25,583 nt of DNA from Campylobacterales bacterium (GTDB taxonomy: Bacteria; Campylobacterota_A; Desulfurellia; JAADFJ01), in assembly GCA_027080125.1 (NCBI GenBank), contig JALWSW010000079.1:1-25583 (forward strand), in the 5' to 3' direction. Position numbers and translations under genes: made by a program. Every line of letters begins with the position of its first letter. Position 1 is the first letter of the stretch. This document shows, in pieces, positions 16,062-22,728 of this stretch. The notes under the pieces are model-generated. The model worked only from the letters and a program-made list of their open reading frames with translations, did no database searches and was not told the DNA's origin.

Positions 16062-16716
16062 TGTTACCTCCTTTAATAATTTTGCCAGCATTTAAGAAAT
16101 AGAAAGTTCCGGCTATCCGCTCAACGGTGTCTATCTTGTCTGCTTTTAATACAATAGCAGCATTTTTACTTTTTGCCAACCTTTTAAGAAACAGCAATAA
16201 ATCTTCAGCTATTTTTTTGTAGAGTCCTTTTACGGGGTTATCTATCAACAGCAATTTTTTATCTGAAAGTATGCCCTGAGAAATAGCAATCATCTGTTTT
16301 TGACCGCCGGAAAGTTTCCATGCCGGCAGTTTCCATTTTTTCTTTAAATCGGGAAATAGGGCAAAAATCTCATCGTAATTCTTTTTTCTTCCAACCAATT
16401 CAAGATTTTCTTTAACGCTTAGACGCTCAAAGATAGCCTTTCTTTCGGGCACAAAGCAGATTCCTTTTTTATAGCGCTCCTCTTGCGTTCCGGTTAATTT
16501 TTTTCCTTCAAATAAGATTTTTCCTGAAATTACCGGAATTATTCCGGCTATGGCTTTTAAAAGGGTAGAGCATCCGGCGCCGTTTGTACCTATAAGCGCA
16601 TTTATCTTACCGCGATAAAATTTCACCGATATTTCATCTATAATTTTAGTTTCTCCGTATCCGGCAACAAGTTTTTCGGTTGTTAAGATCGCCTCAGGGC
16701 TATTTTCCTGTTTCAT
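16051..16716 (-). CDS. livF: Liv-type ABC importer ATPase, LivF family, with degenerate Walker A and Walker B
   Basis: One of the two cytoplasmic ATPases of a branched-chain amino acid-type (HAAT family) importer, 221 residues. It aligns along the whole LivF length: VAGYGETKIIDEIS, FVPERKAIFERLSVKENL and LSGGQKQM (135-139) are normal for the family. Two catalytic positions are changed. The Walker A loop reads GTNGAGCST, with Cys49 (codon TGC at 16572-16570) for the invariant Lys. Walker B reads LLLIDNP, with Asn160 (codon AAC at 16239-16237) for the catalytic Glu. The H-loop region (VLKADK) also lacks His. The frame is intact, so it is not an obvious pseudogene. AAGGAG before ATG 16716 favours this start; ATG 16737 is an alternative. 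It overlaps livG by 17 bases. Confidence 0.9.
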   Translation of the reverse strand: MKQENSPEAILTTEKLVAGYGETKIIDEISVKFYRGKINALIGTNGAGCSTLLKAIAGIIPVISGKILFEGKKLTGTQEERYKKGICFVPERKAIFERLSVKENLELVGRKKNYDEIFALFPDLKKKWKLPAWKLSGGQKQMIAISQGILSDKKLLLIDNPVKGLYKKIAEDLLLFLKRLAKSKNAAIVLKADKIDTVERIAGTFYFLNAGKIIKGGNNAC

Positions 16717-17407
16717 TATCTCCTTTTTCGCTAACATTTACAATCTGTCCCTCATGCAAAACGATAATCTTTTCCGCAAGTTTGTTAATTAGCTCCATGT
16801 TGTGCTCAACCATAAGAAAAGAGATTCCATAATCATATAAACGTTTTATTACATCAGATAGCCTGAGCGCATCCTGAAAGGTCATGCCTGAGGAAAGTTC
16901 GTCAATAAGCATCAGTTTTGGTTTTGTAGCAACCGCTGTTGCCAACTGAAGCATTTTTTGCTCGGCAAGCGTAAGTTTCTTCGCTTTTATTTCGTATTTA
17001 TTCTCTTTTATACCAATAAAATTTAGGATTTCTCCAGCCTGTTTTTTCAGACTGTCTATATTCATATTTTCCTTAATCTTTTTCGCTCCTGTCATGACCC
17101 CGATTGCAACATTTTCAAGCAGGCTGTTTTCATCGAATAGTCGTGGAATCTGAAATGTTCTACCGATACCTGCCATACATCTTTTATGAGGCTGATAGCC
17201 GTTTATCCGTTTTCCCAAAAATCGAATCTCTCCTGAGGAGGCTTTAACGGTTCCGCTTATAATATTAAACAGTGTGGTTTTCCCGGCTCCGTTAGGTCCT
17301 GTTATTGCAGTTATTCCATATTCAATTTTAAAGCTGACATTGCTTAACGCTACAACTGTTTTATCGTATATTTTGGATATATTTTTTATTTCCAGTATAG
17401 TTTTCAT
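16700..17407 (-). CDS. livG: Liv-type ABC importer ATPase, LivG family, with degenerate signature motif
   Basis: The second ATPase of the importer, 235 residues. Walker A GPNGAGKTT (37-45, Lys43), Q-loop Gln86 in IGRTFQIPRLF, Walker B LMLIDE (Asp169, Glu170) and the H-loop MVEHN (His202) are all intact. The signature, normally LSGGQ or LSYGxQ in LivG, reads LTLAEQ (145-150; bases 16975-16958), so both the Ser and the conserved Gly are lost. Walker B is followed by LSSGM rather than P-x-x-G-L/M. The defects are complementary to those of LivF. The start overlaps the livM stop as ATGA. It should pair with LivF beneath the LivH/LivM membrane subunits. Confidence 0.93.
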   Translation of the reverse strand: MKTILEIKNISKIYDKTVVALSNVSFKIEYGITAITGPNGAGKTTLFNIISGTVKASSGEIRFLGKRINGYQPHKRCMAGIGRTFQIPRLFDENSLLENVAIGVMTGAKKIKENMNIDSLKKQAGEILNFIGIKENKYEIKAKKLTLAEQKMLQLATAVATKPKLMLIDELSSGMTFQDALRLSDVIKRLYDYGISFLMVEHNMELINKLAEKIIVLHEGQIVNVSEKGDNETGK

Positions 17408-18333
17408 ATTATTGCCTTTTTAGCTTTAAAAATTCCACCCCTTAAAGCCATAATTGTAACCAGTATGGCAAGCCCATATACCGCTTTATGTCCCACGGGA
17501 AAAATCATAGAGATCGCACTATCGCTCAGATACAGTATCAGCGCGCCTATTATGGGACCAATCAGGCTGTTTCTCCCGCCAAAAAGCGCCCCTATAAGCG
17601 GAGCTGTTGAAAAATAGAGATCAAATGCCGTATCAGGATTGATATATCCAATCCAATAAGTCCATAGGGCGCCTACAAATCCAAATATAAAGCTGCTTAT
17701 CAGCATATTTATCTGTTTATATCTTATTGTAGCAATGCCGAGCGCCTCAGCAGCTATTCTGTTTTGTCTTATGGCGGAAAGTTTTAGCCATATTTTTTTG
17801 CCGGCAAAAGCCGTAAAAATAAGCAGAATGATAAGAAGCGATGCTCCCATTATATACTCTCGTAACGGTGTGTTTATTGATTTGATAATAAAAAGTGGCT
17901 TAATGTTGACAATTCCGCTTCCTGCGCCTGTTATGGAGAGATTTTCGGCTACTATTTTCGGTATTTGGCTAAATGCAATCGATGCAAGGGCAAAGCCCAC
18001 ACCTGATAATCTGTAGAAGCTGAGACTGGTTATCGCTCCATAAACGCCTGCGGCAAGTGCTCCAATAAAAACCGAAAGAACGGAATTGATACCGCTTATG
18101 CCGGAAATGACGGCAACGTATGCCCCTATGCCGAAAAATCCTGCATGTCCCAACGATATTTCGCCGGTAAGAGCTGTTAAGTTCCAGCCGAAGGAAAGTA
18201 TTGCAATTAGGAAGCCGTATGAGGCTGCGGTAAGAAGATACCCGCTGCCGTTTATTAAAATCAAGGTAAATACCGGAATGGCTATTAAAGATGACTTCAG
18301 CTCCTGTTTTGTGACTATCTGCAATAGTTTCAT
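17404..18333 (-). CDS. livM: Liv-type ABC importer permease LivM
   Basis: An integral membrane permease subunit of the branched-chain amino acid-type importer, 309 residues with about nine or ten hydrophobic segments. Family landmarks are LSFGWNLTALTGEISLGHAGFFGIGAYVA (about 46-74), the GVGFALASIAFSQI segment, and the ATPase-coupling loop LSAIRQNRIAAEALGI (about 185-200), then GALFGGRNSLIGPIIGA. ATG 18333 is preferred: it starts one base after the livH stop (TAAGATG). A TTG at 18366 would add 11 residues inside livH. The coupling helices look ordinary, unlike the two ATPases. Confidence 0.94.
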   Translation of the reverse strand: MKLLQIVTKQELKSSLIAIPVFTLILINGSGYLLTAASYGFLIAILSFGWNLTALTGEISLGHAGFFGIGAYVAVISGISGINSVLSVFIGALAAGVYGAITSLSFYRLSGVGFALASIAFSQIPKIVAENLSITGAGSGIVNIKPLFIIKSINTPLREYIMGASLLIILLIFTAFAGKKIWLKLSAIRQNRIAAEALGIATIRYKQINMLISSFIFGFVGALWTYWIGYINPDTAFDLYFSTAPLIGALFGGRNSLIGPIIGALILYLSDSAISMIFPVGHKAVYGLAILVTIMALRGGIFKAKKAII

Positions 18334-18334
18334 C

Positions 18335-19111
18335 TTATCGGGACTCTTTTGCAATAAGGAAAACAATAATAAGCAGATTTACCCCAAGATCTTGCCAGTT
18401 TCCACCCAGAAAATAGCCTGAAAAACTTTCTATTATACCCAGCAAAATTCCACCGAGCAAAATTCCGATGATGCTCTCTCCTGCAATAATTGTCACAGTT
18501 ATTGCAATCATCGTAAGTTTTATACCGCTTGCAGGATACAGATAATTTGTCATGCCATAGACCGCTCCGGCGATTGCCATGGCCATTGTACCGAAAATAA
18601 AAGCGATATTGCTGACCAAATCCACCGGTATCCCAAACCTTTTTGCAGCAGATTCATTATCGATGCAGGCTTTGAAAATGAGTCCGATTCGTGTTTTTTT
18701 AGCAATCAGATAAATAGTTGATATAAAGATGACAGAAAATAGTGAAAAAAATGCGTTTAATCTGCTTACAGCAATATTGTTTGCTATTGGTGCGTCATAG
18801 TTTGGATTGAGTGTGATAATTCGCCAATCGGAGGAGAACAGATAGGTGAGAATTGCTTCCATAACAAGCAGAATTGCAAAAGTAACTATGATGCTGTTTG
18901 GTTCTACCGGTTCGGGAAGATTTTTAAATATAGGTAGAAGTAGAAATGAAAAAATCAAGGAGAGTCCTATGATTATTGCAATTGGAACAAGAGTCGAAGT
19001 GTTGTTTGAAAGCATCCACATGATATAGCCGAACAGTAACGCCATGGTTCCGTATGCAATATTAAATATCCGTGTTGTAAGCAGGACTATAAAAAAACCA
19101 ACCGAAAGCAA
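18335..19111 (-). CDS. livH: Liv-type ABC importer permease LivH (true start probably upstream)
   Basis: The partner permease of LivM, with about seven or eight hydrophobic segments. It shows SVGFFIVLLTTRIFNIAYGTMALL at the N-terminus, the coupling loop GLIFKACIDNESAAKRFGIPVD (about 144-165) and GITVTIIAGESIIGILLGGI-type transmembrane segments. The first common start codon is TTG at 19111, giving 258 residues, but it cuts into the first helix. The frame stays open upstream and encodes IIGLIVNLAAIGITQGTIYA, which is clearly LivH-like, back to the livK stop at 19168. An AAGGTG ribosome-binding-like sequence precedes an ATA at 19171-19169 that overlaps the livK TAA. A rare non-AUG start there, or a sequence error removing the real start, is likely. 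Confidence 0.9.
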   Translation of the reverse strand: MLSVGFFIVLLTTRIFNIAYGTMALLFGYIMWMLSNNTSTLVPIAIIIGLSLIFSFLLLPIFKNLPEPVEPNSIIVTFAILLVMEAILTYLFSSDWRIITLNPNYDAPIANNIAVSRLNAFFSLFSVIFISTIYLIAKKTRIGLIFKACIDNESAAKRFGIPVDLVSNIAFIFGTMAMAIAGAVYGMTNYLYPASGIKLTMIAITVTIIAGESIIGILLGGILLGIIESFSGYFLGGNWQDLGVNLLIIVFLIAKESR

Positions 19112-19167
19112 AGCGTAAATTGTGCCTTGCGTGATGCCAATAGCGGCAAGATTAACGATTAAGCCGA

Positions 19168-20328
19168 TTATTTCTGCACCTTGTATAGCGGTGTTATTGG
19201 GAATCTGAGCAGCGGTATATGTTTACCGTTTACAATCTGAAAGATTACCCTTCGATAATATTTTGGTTCGCCATTTTTATTAAATGACAACAGCTCCAGC
19301 GGAAGCTTGAGTTTTATATTATGAAGTGTATTGGCTATATTTGAGCCATTTGGTATTAAATGCCTGTTTTCCGTTTGTCTGATTGCCTCTATCAATGCCT
19401 TTGCGGCGGCATATCCGTGCATTGTAAGCGGGTCAGGCTGATGCCCGAATATCATTTCAAAGGTGATTTTGTAATGCCTGGAGAACTGTTCTGTTCCAGG
19501 ATAGGTTATATCGTTATCCCAGCCGGTTGTGCCAAGTATGCCTTCGCTCAGTTTACCCAGCTTTGCGCTGAATAGATGTGATTCTATTCCAAATGCCCCT
19601 AAAAAACCGACCAGTTTAATCCTGTTTGTTCTAAGCTCTCTTACAAAAAGGATATTATCGGGAAGAAAACCGAGCGAGATGACAAAATTTATCTTTCGTT
19701 TTTTGATTTTAAGAAGAAGTGCCGAAAAATTATGGGTTCCCGGTCTGAAACGCTCAAAAAGCGCAATTTTTATATGTTTATCCTGGAGTTTAGACCGCAA
19801 TTCGTTTGCAAGTTGTGTTGCGCCAGGGGTGCCAGGATATAAAAGAGCAACCGTTATATTGTCAAACTCTTTCATAAAAACTGCAATAGGTTTTGTAAAT
19901 CCATCCATATTGCTTACTCTGAAAAAATAACGATATCCCAATTTGGTCAATCGCTTATCAAGACTTGCTGATGCAATATATGGAATCTTTGCGCCATTTG
20001 TGAGTTTAGCTATAGGACCTACGACACTGTCAACATATCCTCCCACTATTCCTGTTACACCTTGTTGTATCAATCTTCTTGCGTTGGCAATTGCAATATT
20101 TGCCCTTCCTCTGTCATCAAGAGTTATCAGTCTGACCCGGTTTCCGTTTATGCCGCCATGCGCATTCACCTCTTCAATTGCATATTTGATTCCCTGATGA
20201 ACAGCATTTCCATGCACGGCAAGCCTTCCGGTAAGCGGTTCGCTCTCACCTATAAGAATTGTTTTTGCATTGCCATTGATGCTGATAGAAAAGACGAAGA
20301 TCAATGAAATAATACTGATAAATTTCAT
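19168..20328 (-). CDS. livK: Liv-type ABC importer periplasmic substrate-binding protein
   Basis: A 386-residue periplasmic binding protein of the Leu/Ile/Val-binding (type I fold) family. A signal peptide covers about residues 1-21 (MKFISIISLIFVF, ending near GNA-K), without a lipobox Cys. The first lobe begins TILIGESEPLTGRLAVHG, followed by HGGINGNRVRLITLDD, GIVGGYVDSVVGPIAKL, the ligand-loop region YIASASLDKRLTKLGYRYFFRV (about 115-136) and FGHQPDPLTMHGYAAAKALIEAI (about 312-334). Ligands in this family include branched-chain amino acids, other amino acids, amides and aromatic acids; the true ligand is not readable. AAGGAGG precedes the ATG. It is the first gene of the eight-gene minus-strand operon. 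Confidence 0.93.
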   Translation of the reverse strand: MKFISIISLIFVFSISINGNAKTILIGESEPLTGRLAVHGNAVHQGIKYAIEEVNAHGGINGNRVRLITLDDRGRANIAIANARRLIQQGVTGIVGGYVDSVVGPIAKLTNGAKIPYIASASLDKRLTKLGYRYFFRVSNMDGFTKPIAVFMKEFDNITVALLYPGTPGATQLANELRSKLQDKHIKIALFERFRPGTHNFSALLLKIKKRKINFVISLGFLPDNILFVRELRTNRIKLVGFLGAFGIESHLFSAKLGKLSEGILGTTGWDNDITYPGTEQFSRHYKITFEMIFGHQPDPLTMHGYAAAKALIEAIRQTENRHLIPNGSNIANTLHNIKLKLPLELLSFNKNGEPKYYRRVIFQIVNGKHIPLLRFPITPLYKVQK

Positions 20329-20574
20329 AAGTTCCTCCTTTTAAGTTGTTTAGGTTACCATTTCTAAATTTATATAATTAATGCGATTTAACCGCATAAT
20401 AGTTAAATTAATAATATTTATCGCATATTGATTTTAGGTTTATGCTCTCTGTTGTCAAACTGAAATTTTTATTTTCTGATTGATTTTTATCTTAGATTGA
20501 TTACAAATTTATTCGAAAATTGCAATAATAATTGTACAAAAATTAACTCCTATTAATGTAATTTTATCTTGTCT

Positions 20575-20594
20575 AAATAGTTGGTCAACTATTT
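20575..20594. repeat. 20-base perfect palindrome upstream of the bioB operator
   Basis: AAATAGTTG-GT-CAACTATTT has nine-base arms with a two-base centre. Its right half, GGTCAACTATT (20583-20593), matches 10 of 11 bases of GGTTAACTATT (20620-20630), the right half of the neighbouring BirA-type operator. It could be an auxiliary operator or a binding site for another dimeric regulator. Confidence 0.6.
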
Positions 20595-20595
20595 T

Positions 20596-20628
20596 AATTA
20601 ACCATTGACAAATATATATGGTTAACTA
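20596..20628 (+). promoter_or_regulatory. BirA-type biotin operator overlapping the bioB promoter
   Basis: TTAACC (20598-20603), 16 bases, then GGTTAA (20620-20625) form an inverted pair that extends outward as TAATTAACC and GGTTAACTA with one mismatch. This matches the AACC-N14-16-GGTT arrangement known for BirA boxes in front of biotin genes. It covers a -35 TTGACA (20605-20610) and reaches the -10 TATTCT (20627-20632, 16-base spacing), so bound BirA-biotinyl-AMP would block RNA polymerase. bioB follows at 20664, with GGAGG at 20652-20656. No birA gene is in the window. Confidence 0.75.
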
Positions 20629-20663
20629 TTCTTTATGAAATATGGTTTTGCGGAGGATAAGCT

Positions 20664-21647
20664 ATGGAAAATTTTTTATACGATATCAGTGATAAAGTAT
20701 TAGATGGATCGGGTATCAAACCGGATGAGGCGTTAAGGGTTCTTGAAACGGATTCATCCGATCTATTTATTCTTTTCTCGCTTACAGATAAGCTTAGGCA
20801 AAAATTCAAGGGCAACAAGGTTCGCCTTTGCTCGATTGTGAATGCTCAGTCAGGTTTATGCTCCGAGAATTGCGCATTTTGCGCACAATCCTCAGTGTCT
20901 AATGCTAATATAAATAAATATCATATAATAAGTGAAAATGAAATTGTTAAAAGTGCAGAAGTATCGGAAAAATTTGGCGCTAATGAGTTTTCTATTGTTA
21001 TGTCGGGATACGGACTTAAAAACGACAATGATATAAAAAAGATAGGGCGCTCAATCGAAAACATTAAAGAGAATAGCTGTCTTGAGACCTGTATAAGTGC
21101 CGGCATTCTTGATAAGGAAACAATCGCATATTTAAAGAATAAAGGCCTTGATCATATTCATCATAACCTTGAGACCTCAAGGGAGTTTTTTCCAAATATC
21201 TGCACGACACACTCATATGAAGAGGATGTCAAGACTGTAAAAATCGCAAAATCTTCCGGTATGAGGGTATGCTCCGGCGGTATATTCGGTATAGGTGAAT
21301 CAAACAGAGACAGGGTTAATCTCGCTTGTCTGCTAAACGATCTGGATGTCGATTCCATACCGATAAACTTTTTAAATCCTATTGAAGGAACGCCGCTTGC
21401 CGGAGTGCGTAATCTGAGACCAATTGAGTGCCTTAAAATAGTTGCAATGATGCGTCTGGTGAATCCATTCAAAGACATTATGGTTTGCGGCGGAAGAGAG
21501 ATCAATTTAGGCGATCTTCAAAGCCTTATATTTGCAGCAGGCGCCAACGGTATGATATTGGGCAATTATTTGACAACATCCGGCAGAGACGCTTCCAGGG
21601 ATTTGCAGATGATTAAAGACCTCAGTTTGGAGCCAATCGGCAATTAG
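20664..21647 (+). CDS. bioB: biotin synthase BioB
   Basis: A radical SAM enzyme that inserts sulfur into dethiobiotin, the last step of biotin synthesis; cytoplasmic, 327 residues, the usual length. The radical SAM cluster motif is CSENCAFC (Cys66, Cys70, Cys73) within AQSGLCSENCAFCAQSS. FSIVMSGYG, ETCISAGIL, HHNLETSREFFPNICTTHSYEEDVKTV (about 166-192), SGGIFGIGES, and the NFLNPIEGTPLAG and CGGREINLGDLQ segments are all BioB landmarks, including the Arg of GGRE that contacts the [2Fe-2S] cluster. GGAGG lies seven bases before the ATG. It stands without other bio genes, under a BirA-type operator. Confidence 0.97.
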   Translation: MENFLYDISDKVLDGSGIKPDEALRVLETDSSDLFILFSLTDKLRQKFKGNKVRLCSIVNAQSGLCSENCAFCAQSSVSNANINKYHIISENEIVKSAEVSEKFGANEFSIVMSGYGLKNDNDIKKIGRSIENIKENSCLETCISAGILDKETIAYLKNKGLDHIHHNLETSREFFPNICTTHSYEEDVKTVKIAKSSGMRVCSGGIFGIGESNRDRVNLACLLNDLDVDSIPINFLNPIEGTPLAGVRNLRPIECLKIVAMMRLVNPFKDIMVCGGREINLGDLQSLIFAAGANGMILGNYLTTSGRDASRDLQMIKDLSLEPIGN

Positions 21648-21747
21648 TTTTGCTCTGAAAACCGTCGCTTTGTTTTAATCGAACAATGATTTCAGAATAA
21701 TTCATCTTTCTGTGGAATAATTTTCTTTAGGATGTAACATAGTTGCT

Positions 21748-22728
21748 ATGAATATTGGAAAGATTTTCGGGAAGATTGAGGATAATTTGTGGAACGACTG
21801 GCGCTGGCAGCTTGCAAACAGAATCACCGATCCGAAGGCAATCGGAATAAAAGACAATGCCATCCGTTTTGCAATTACACCGCATTATCTCAGCCTTATC
21901 AAACGACCTGACAGTTCCGATCCTTTATATATGCAGATAGCATCTGATCTTAGCTGTGACCTGATGAAAAAAGATCCTTTTGATGAAAAATCGCATATGC
22001 CGATTGAAGGGTTGATAGTGAGATATCCTGACAGAGGATTGGTTGTTGCCACAAATTTTTGTTATGCCTATTGTCAGTTTTGCACAAGAAAATGGAGATG
22101 GGATGAGCCGGAGCAACAACTGGATATAGCAAGATTCAAAAAAATTGCCGCCTATCTTGAAAACCATACCCGGATAAGAGAGCTTATCTTCTCAGGCGGA
22201 GAGGTTTTGAGTCTGGCAGATAAAACCATTGAGGCAATGCTATCGGTTGCAAATTCTGTTAGAAATATAAAAACCATCAGAATTGCCACAAGAGCTTTGA
22301 CTTTTATGCCTCAGAGAATTACCGATAAGTTTGCGCAAATTATGAAAAATTATGCTCCTATCTGGATAATGACTCATTTTAATCATCCAAGAGAGCTCAG
22401 CAAACAATCTTTGAAGGCGATAGAAAAACTGCGCTTTTCAGGAGCGGTTTTGCTTAATCAGTCGGTATTGCTTAAAGGGGTCAACGATGATTACGACACC
22501 TTATATACGCTTTTTTCAAGACTTCAGGAAGCAGGTATCAAACCGTATTATCTGTTTAGCTGCGATCCGGTATATGGAACGGAAAGATTTAAGGTTCCGA
22601 TAGAGCAGGGGATAGAGTTAATCGAAAGACTTTTGAAAGAACTTGGCGGTATAGCGGTTCCAAGATATGTGGCTGATGTTCCGAATCGTTCAAAACTGCA
22701 TATAGCGCCTTTGCAGCAGATAAGCTGA
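21748..22728 (+). CDS. divergent lysine 2,3-aminomutase (KamA/EpmB)-family radical SAM protein
   Basis: A 326-residue radical SAM, PLP-type aminomutase relative. The cluster motif is CYAYCQFC (Cys105, Cys109, Cys112). IRELIFSGGEVLSL (about 143-156), IRIATRALTFMPQRIT, MTHFNHPREL, NQSVLLKGVNDD and YYLFSCDPVYGTERF align with lysine 2,3-aminomutase. Asp273 and Asp310 occupy the positions of the two lysine-binding aspartates, and Lys316 that of the PLP lysine. The differences are substantial: the glycine-rich PLP segment DAPGGGGK reads DVPNRSK, SGGD is SGGE, and the CTRRR stretch after the cluster is CTRKWRW. No partner (ablB acetyltransferase or efp/epmA) is visible. It could act on lysine, another amino acid or EF-P. 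It is coupled to priA (TGATG). Confidence 0.85.
   Translation: MNIGKIFGKIEDNLWNDWRWQLANRITDPKAIGIKDNAIRFAITPHYLSLIKRPDSSDPLYMQIASDLSCDLMKKDPFDEKSHMPIEGLIVRYPDRGLVVATNFCYAYCQFCTRKWRWDEPEQQLDIARFKKIAAYLENHTRIRELIFSGGEVLSLADKTIEAMLSVANSVRNIKTIRIATRALTFMPQRITDKFAQIMKNYAPIWIMTHFNHPRELSKQSLKAIEKLRFSGAVLLNQSVLLKGVNDDYDTLYTLFSRLQEAGIKPYYLFSCDPVYGTERFKVPIEQGIELIERLLKELGGIAVPRYVADVPNRSKLHIAPLQQIS

Larger units (their letters stand above)
20329..20663. promoter_or_regulatory. 335-base divergent control region between livK and bioB
   Basis: This AT-rich gap contains no convincing gene. On the livK side there is an inverted repeat ATGCG-N7-CGCAT (20381-20385/20393-20397), with a further CGCAT at 20422-20426. 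A minus-strand TATATA (20376-20371) could be the livK -10 box, though no good -35 is present. A minus-strand TTGACA lies at 20458-20453. The livK ribosome binding site AAGGAGG is just before its ATG. On the bioB side are the palindrome and BirA-type operator listed separately. The middle, about 20460-20570, shows nothing specific. Confidence 0.6.

Noticed and set aside
16051..17407. livF and livG as decaying pseudogenes
   Set aside because: Both frames are full length with normal start/stop coupling, and the changes are confined to complementary catalytic motifs while other motifs (LSGGQ in LivF, Walker A/B in LivG) are perfect. Random decay would not predict that.
21654..21696. TCTGAAA / TTTCAGA inverted repeat after bioB as a terminator
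   Set aside because: The arms are only seven bases with a 29-base loop and no T-run follows; too weak to call.
21748..22728. Firm call of EpmB (EF-P lysine modification) or lysine 2,3-aminomutase
   Set aside because: The PLP segment and cluster-flanking residues differ from both, and no partner gene is in view, so only the family is assigned.
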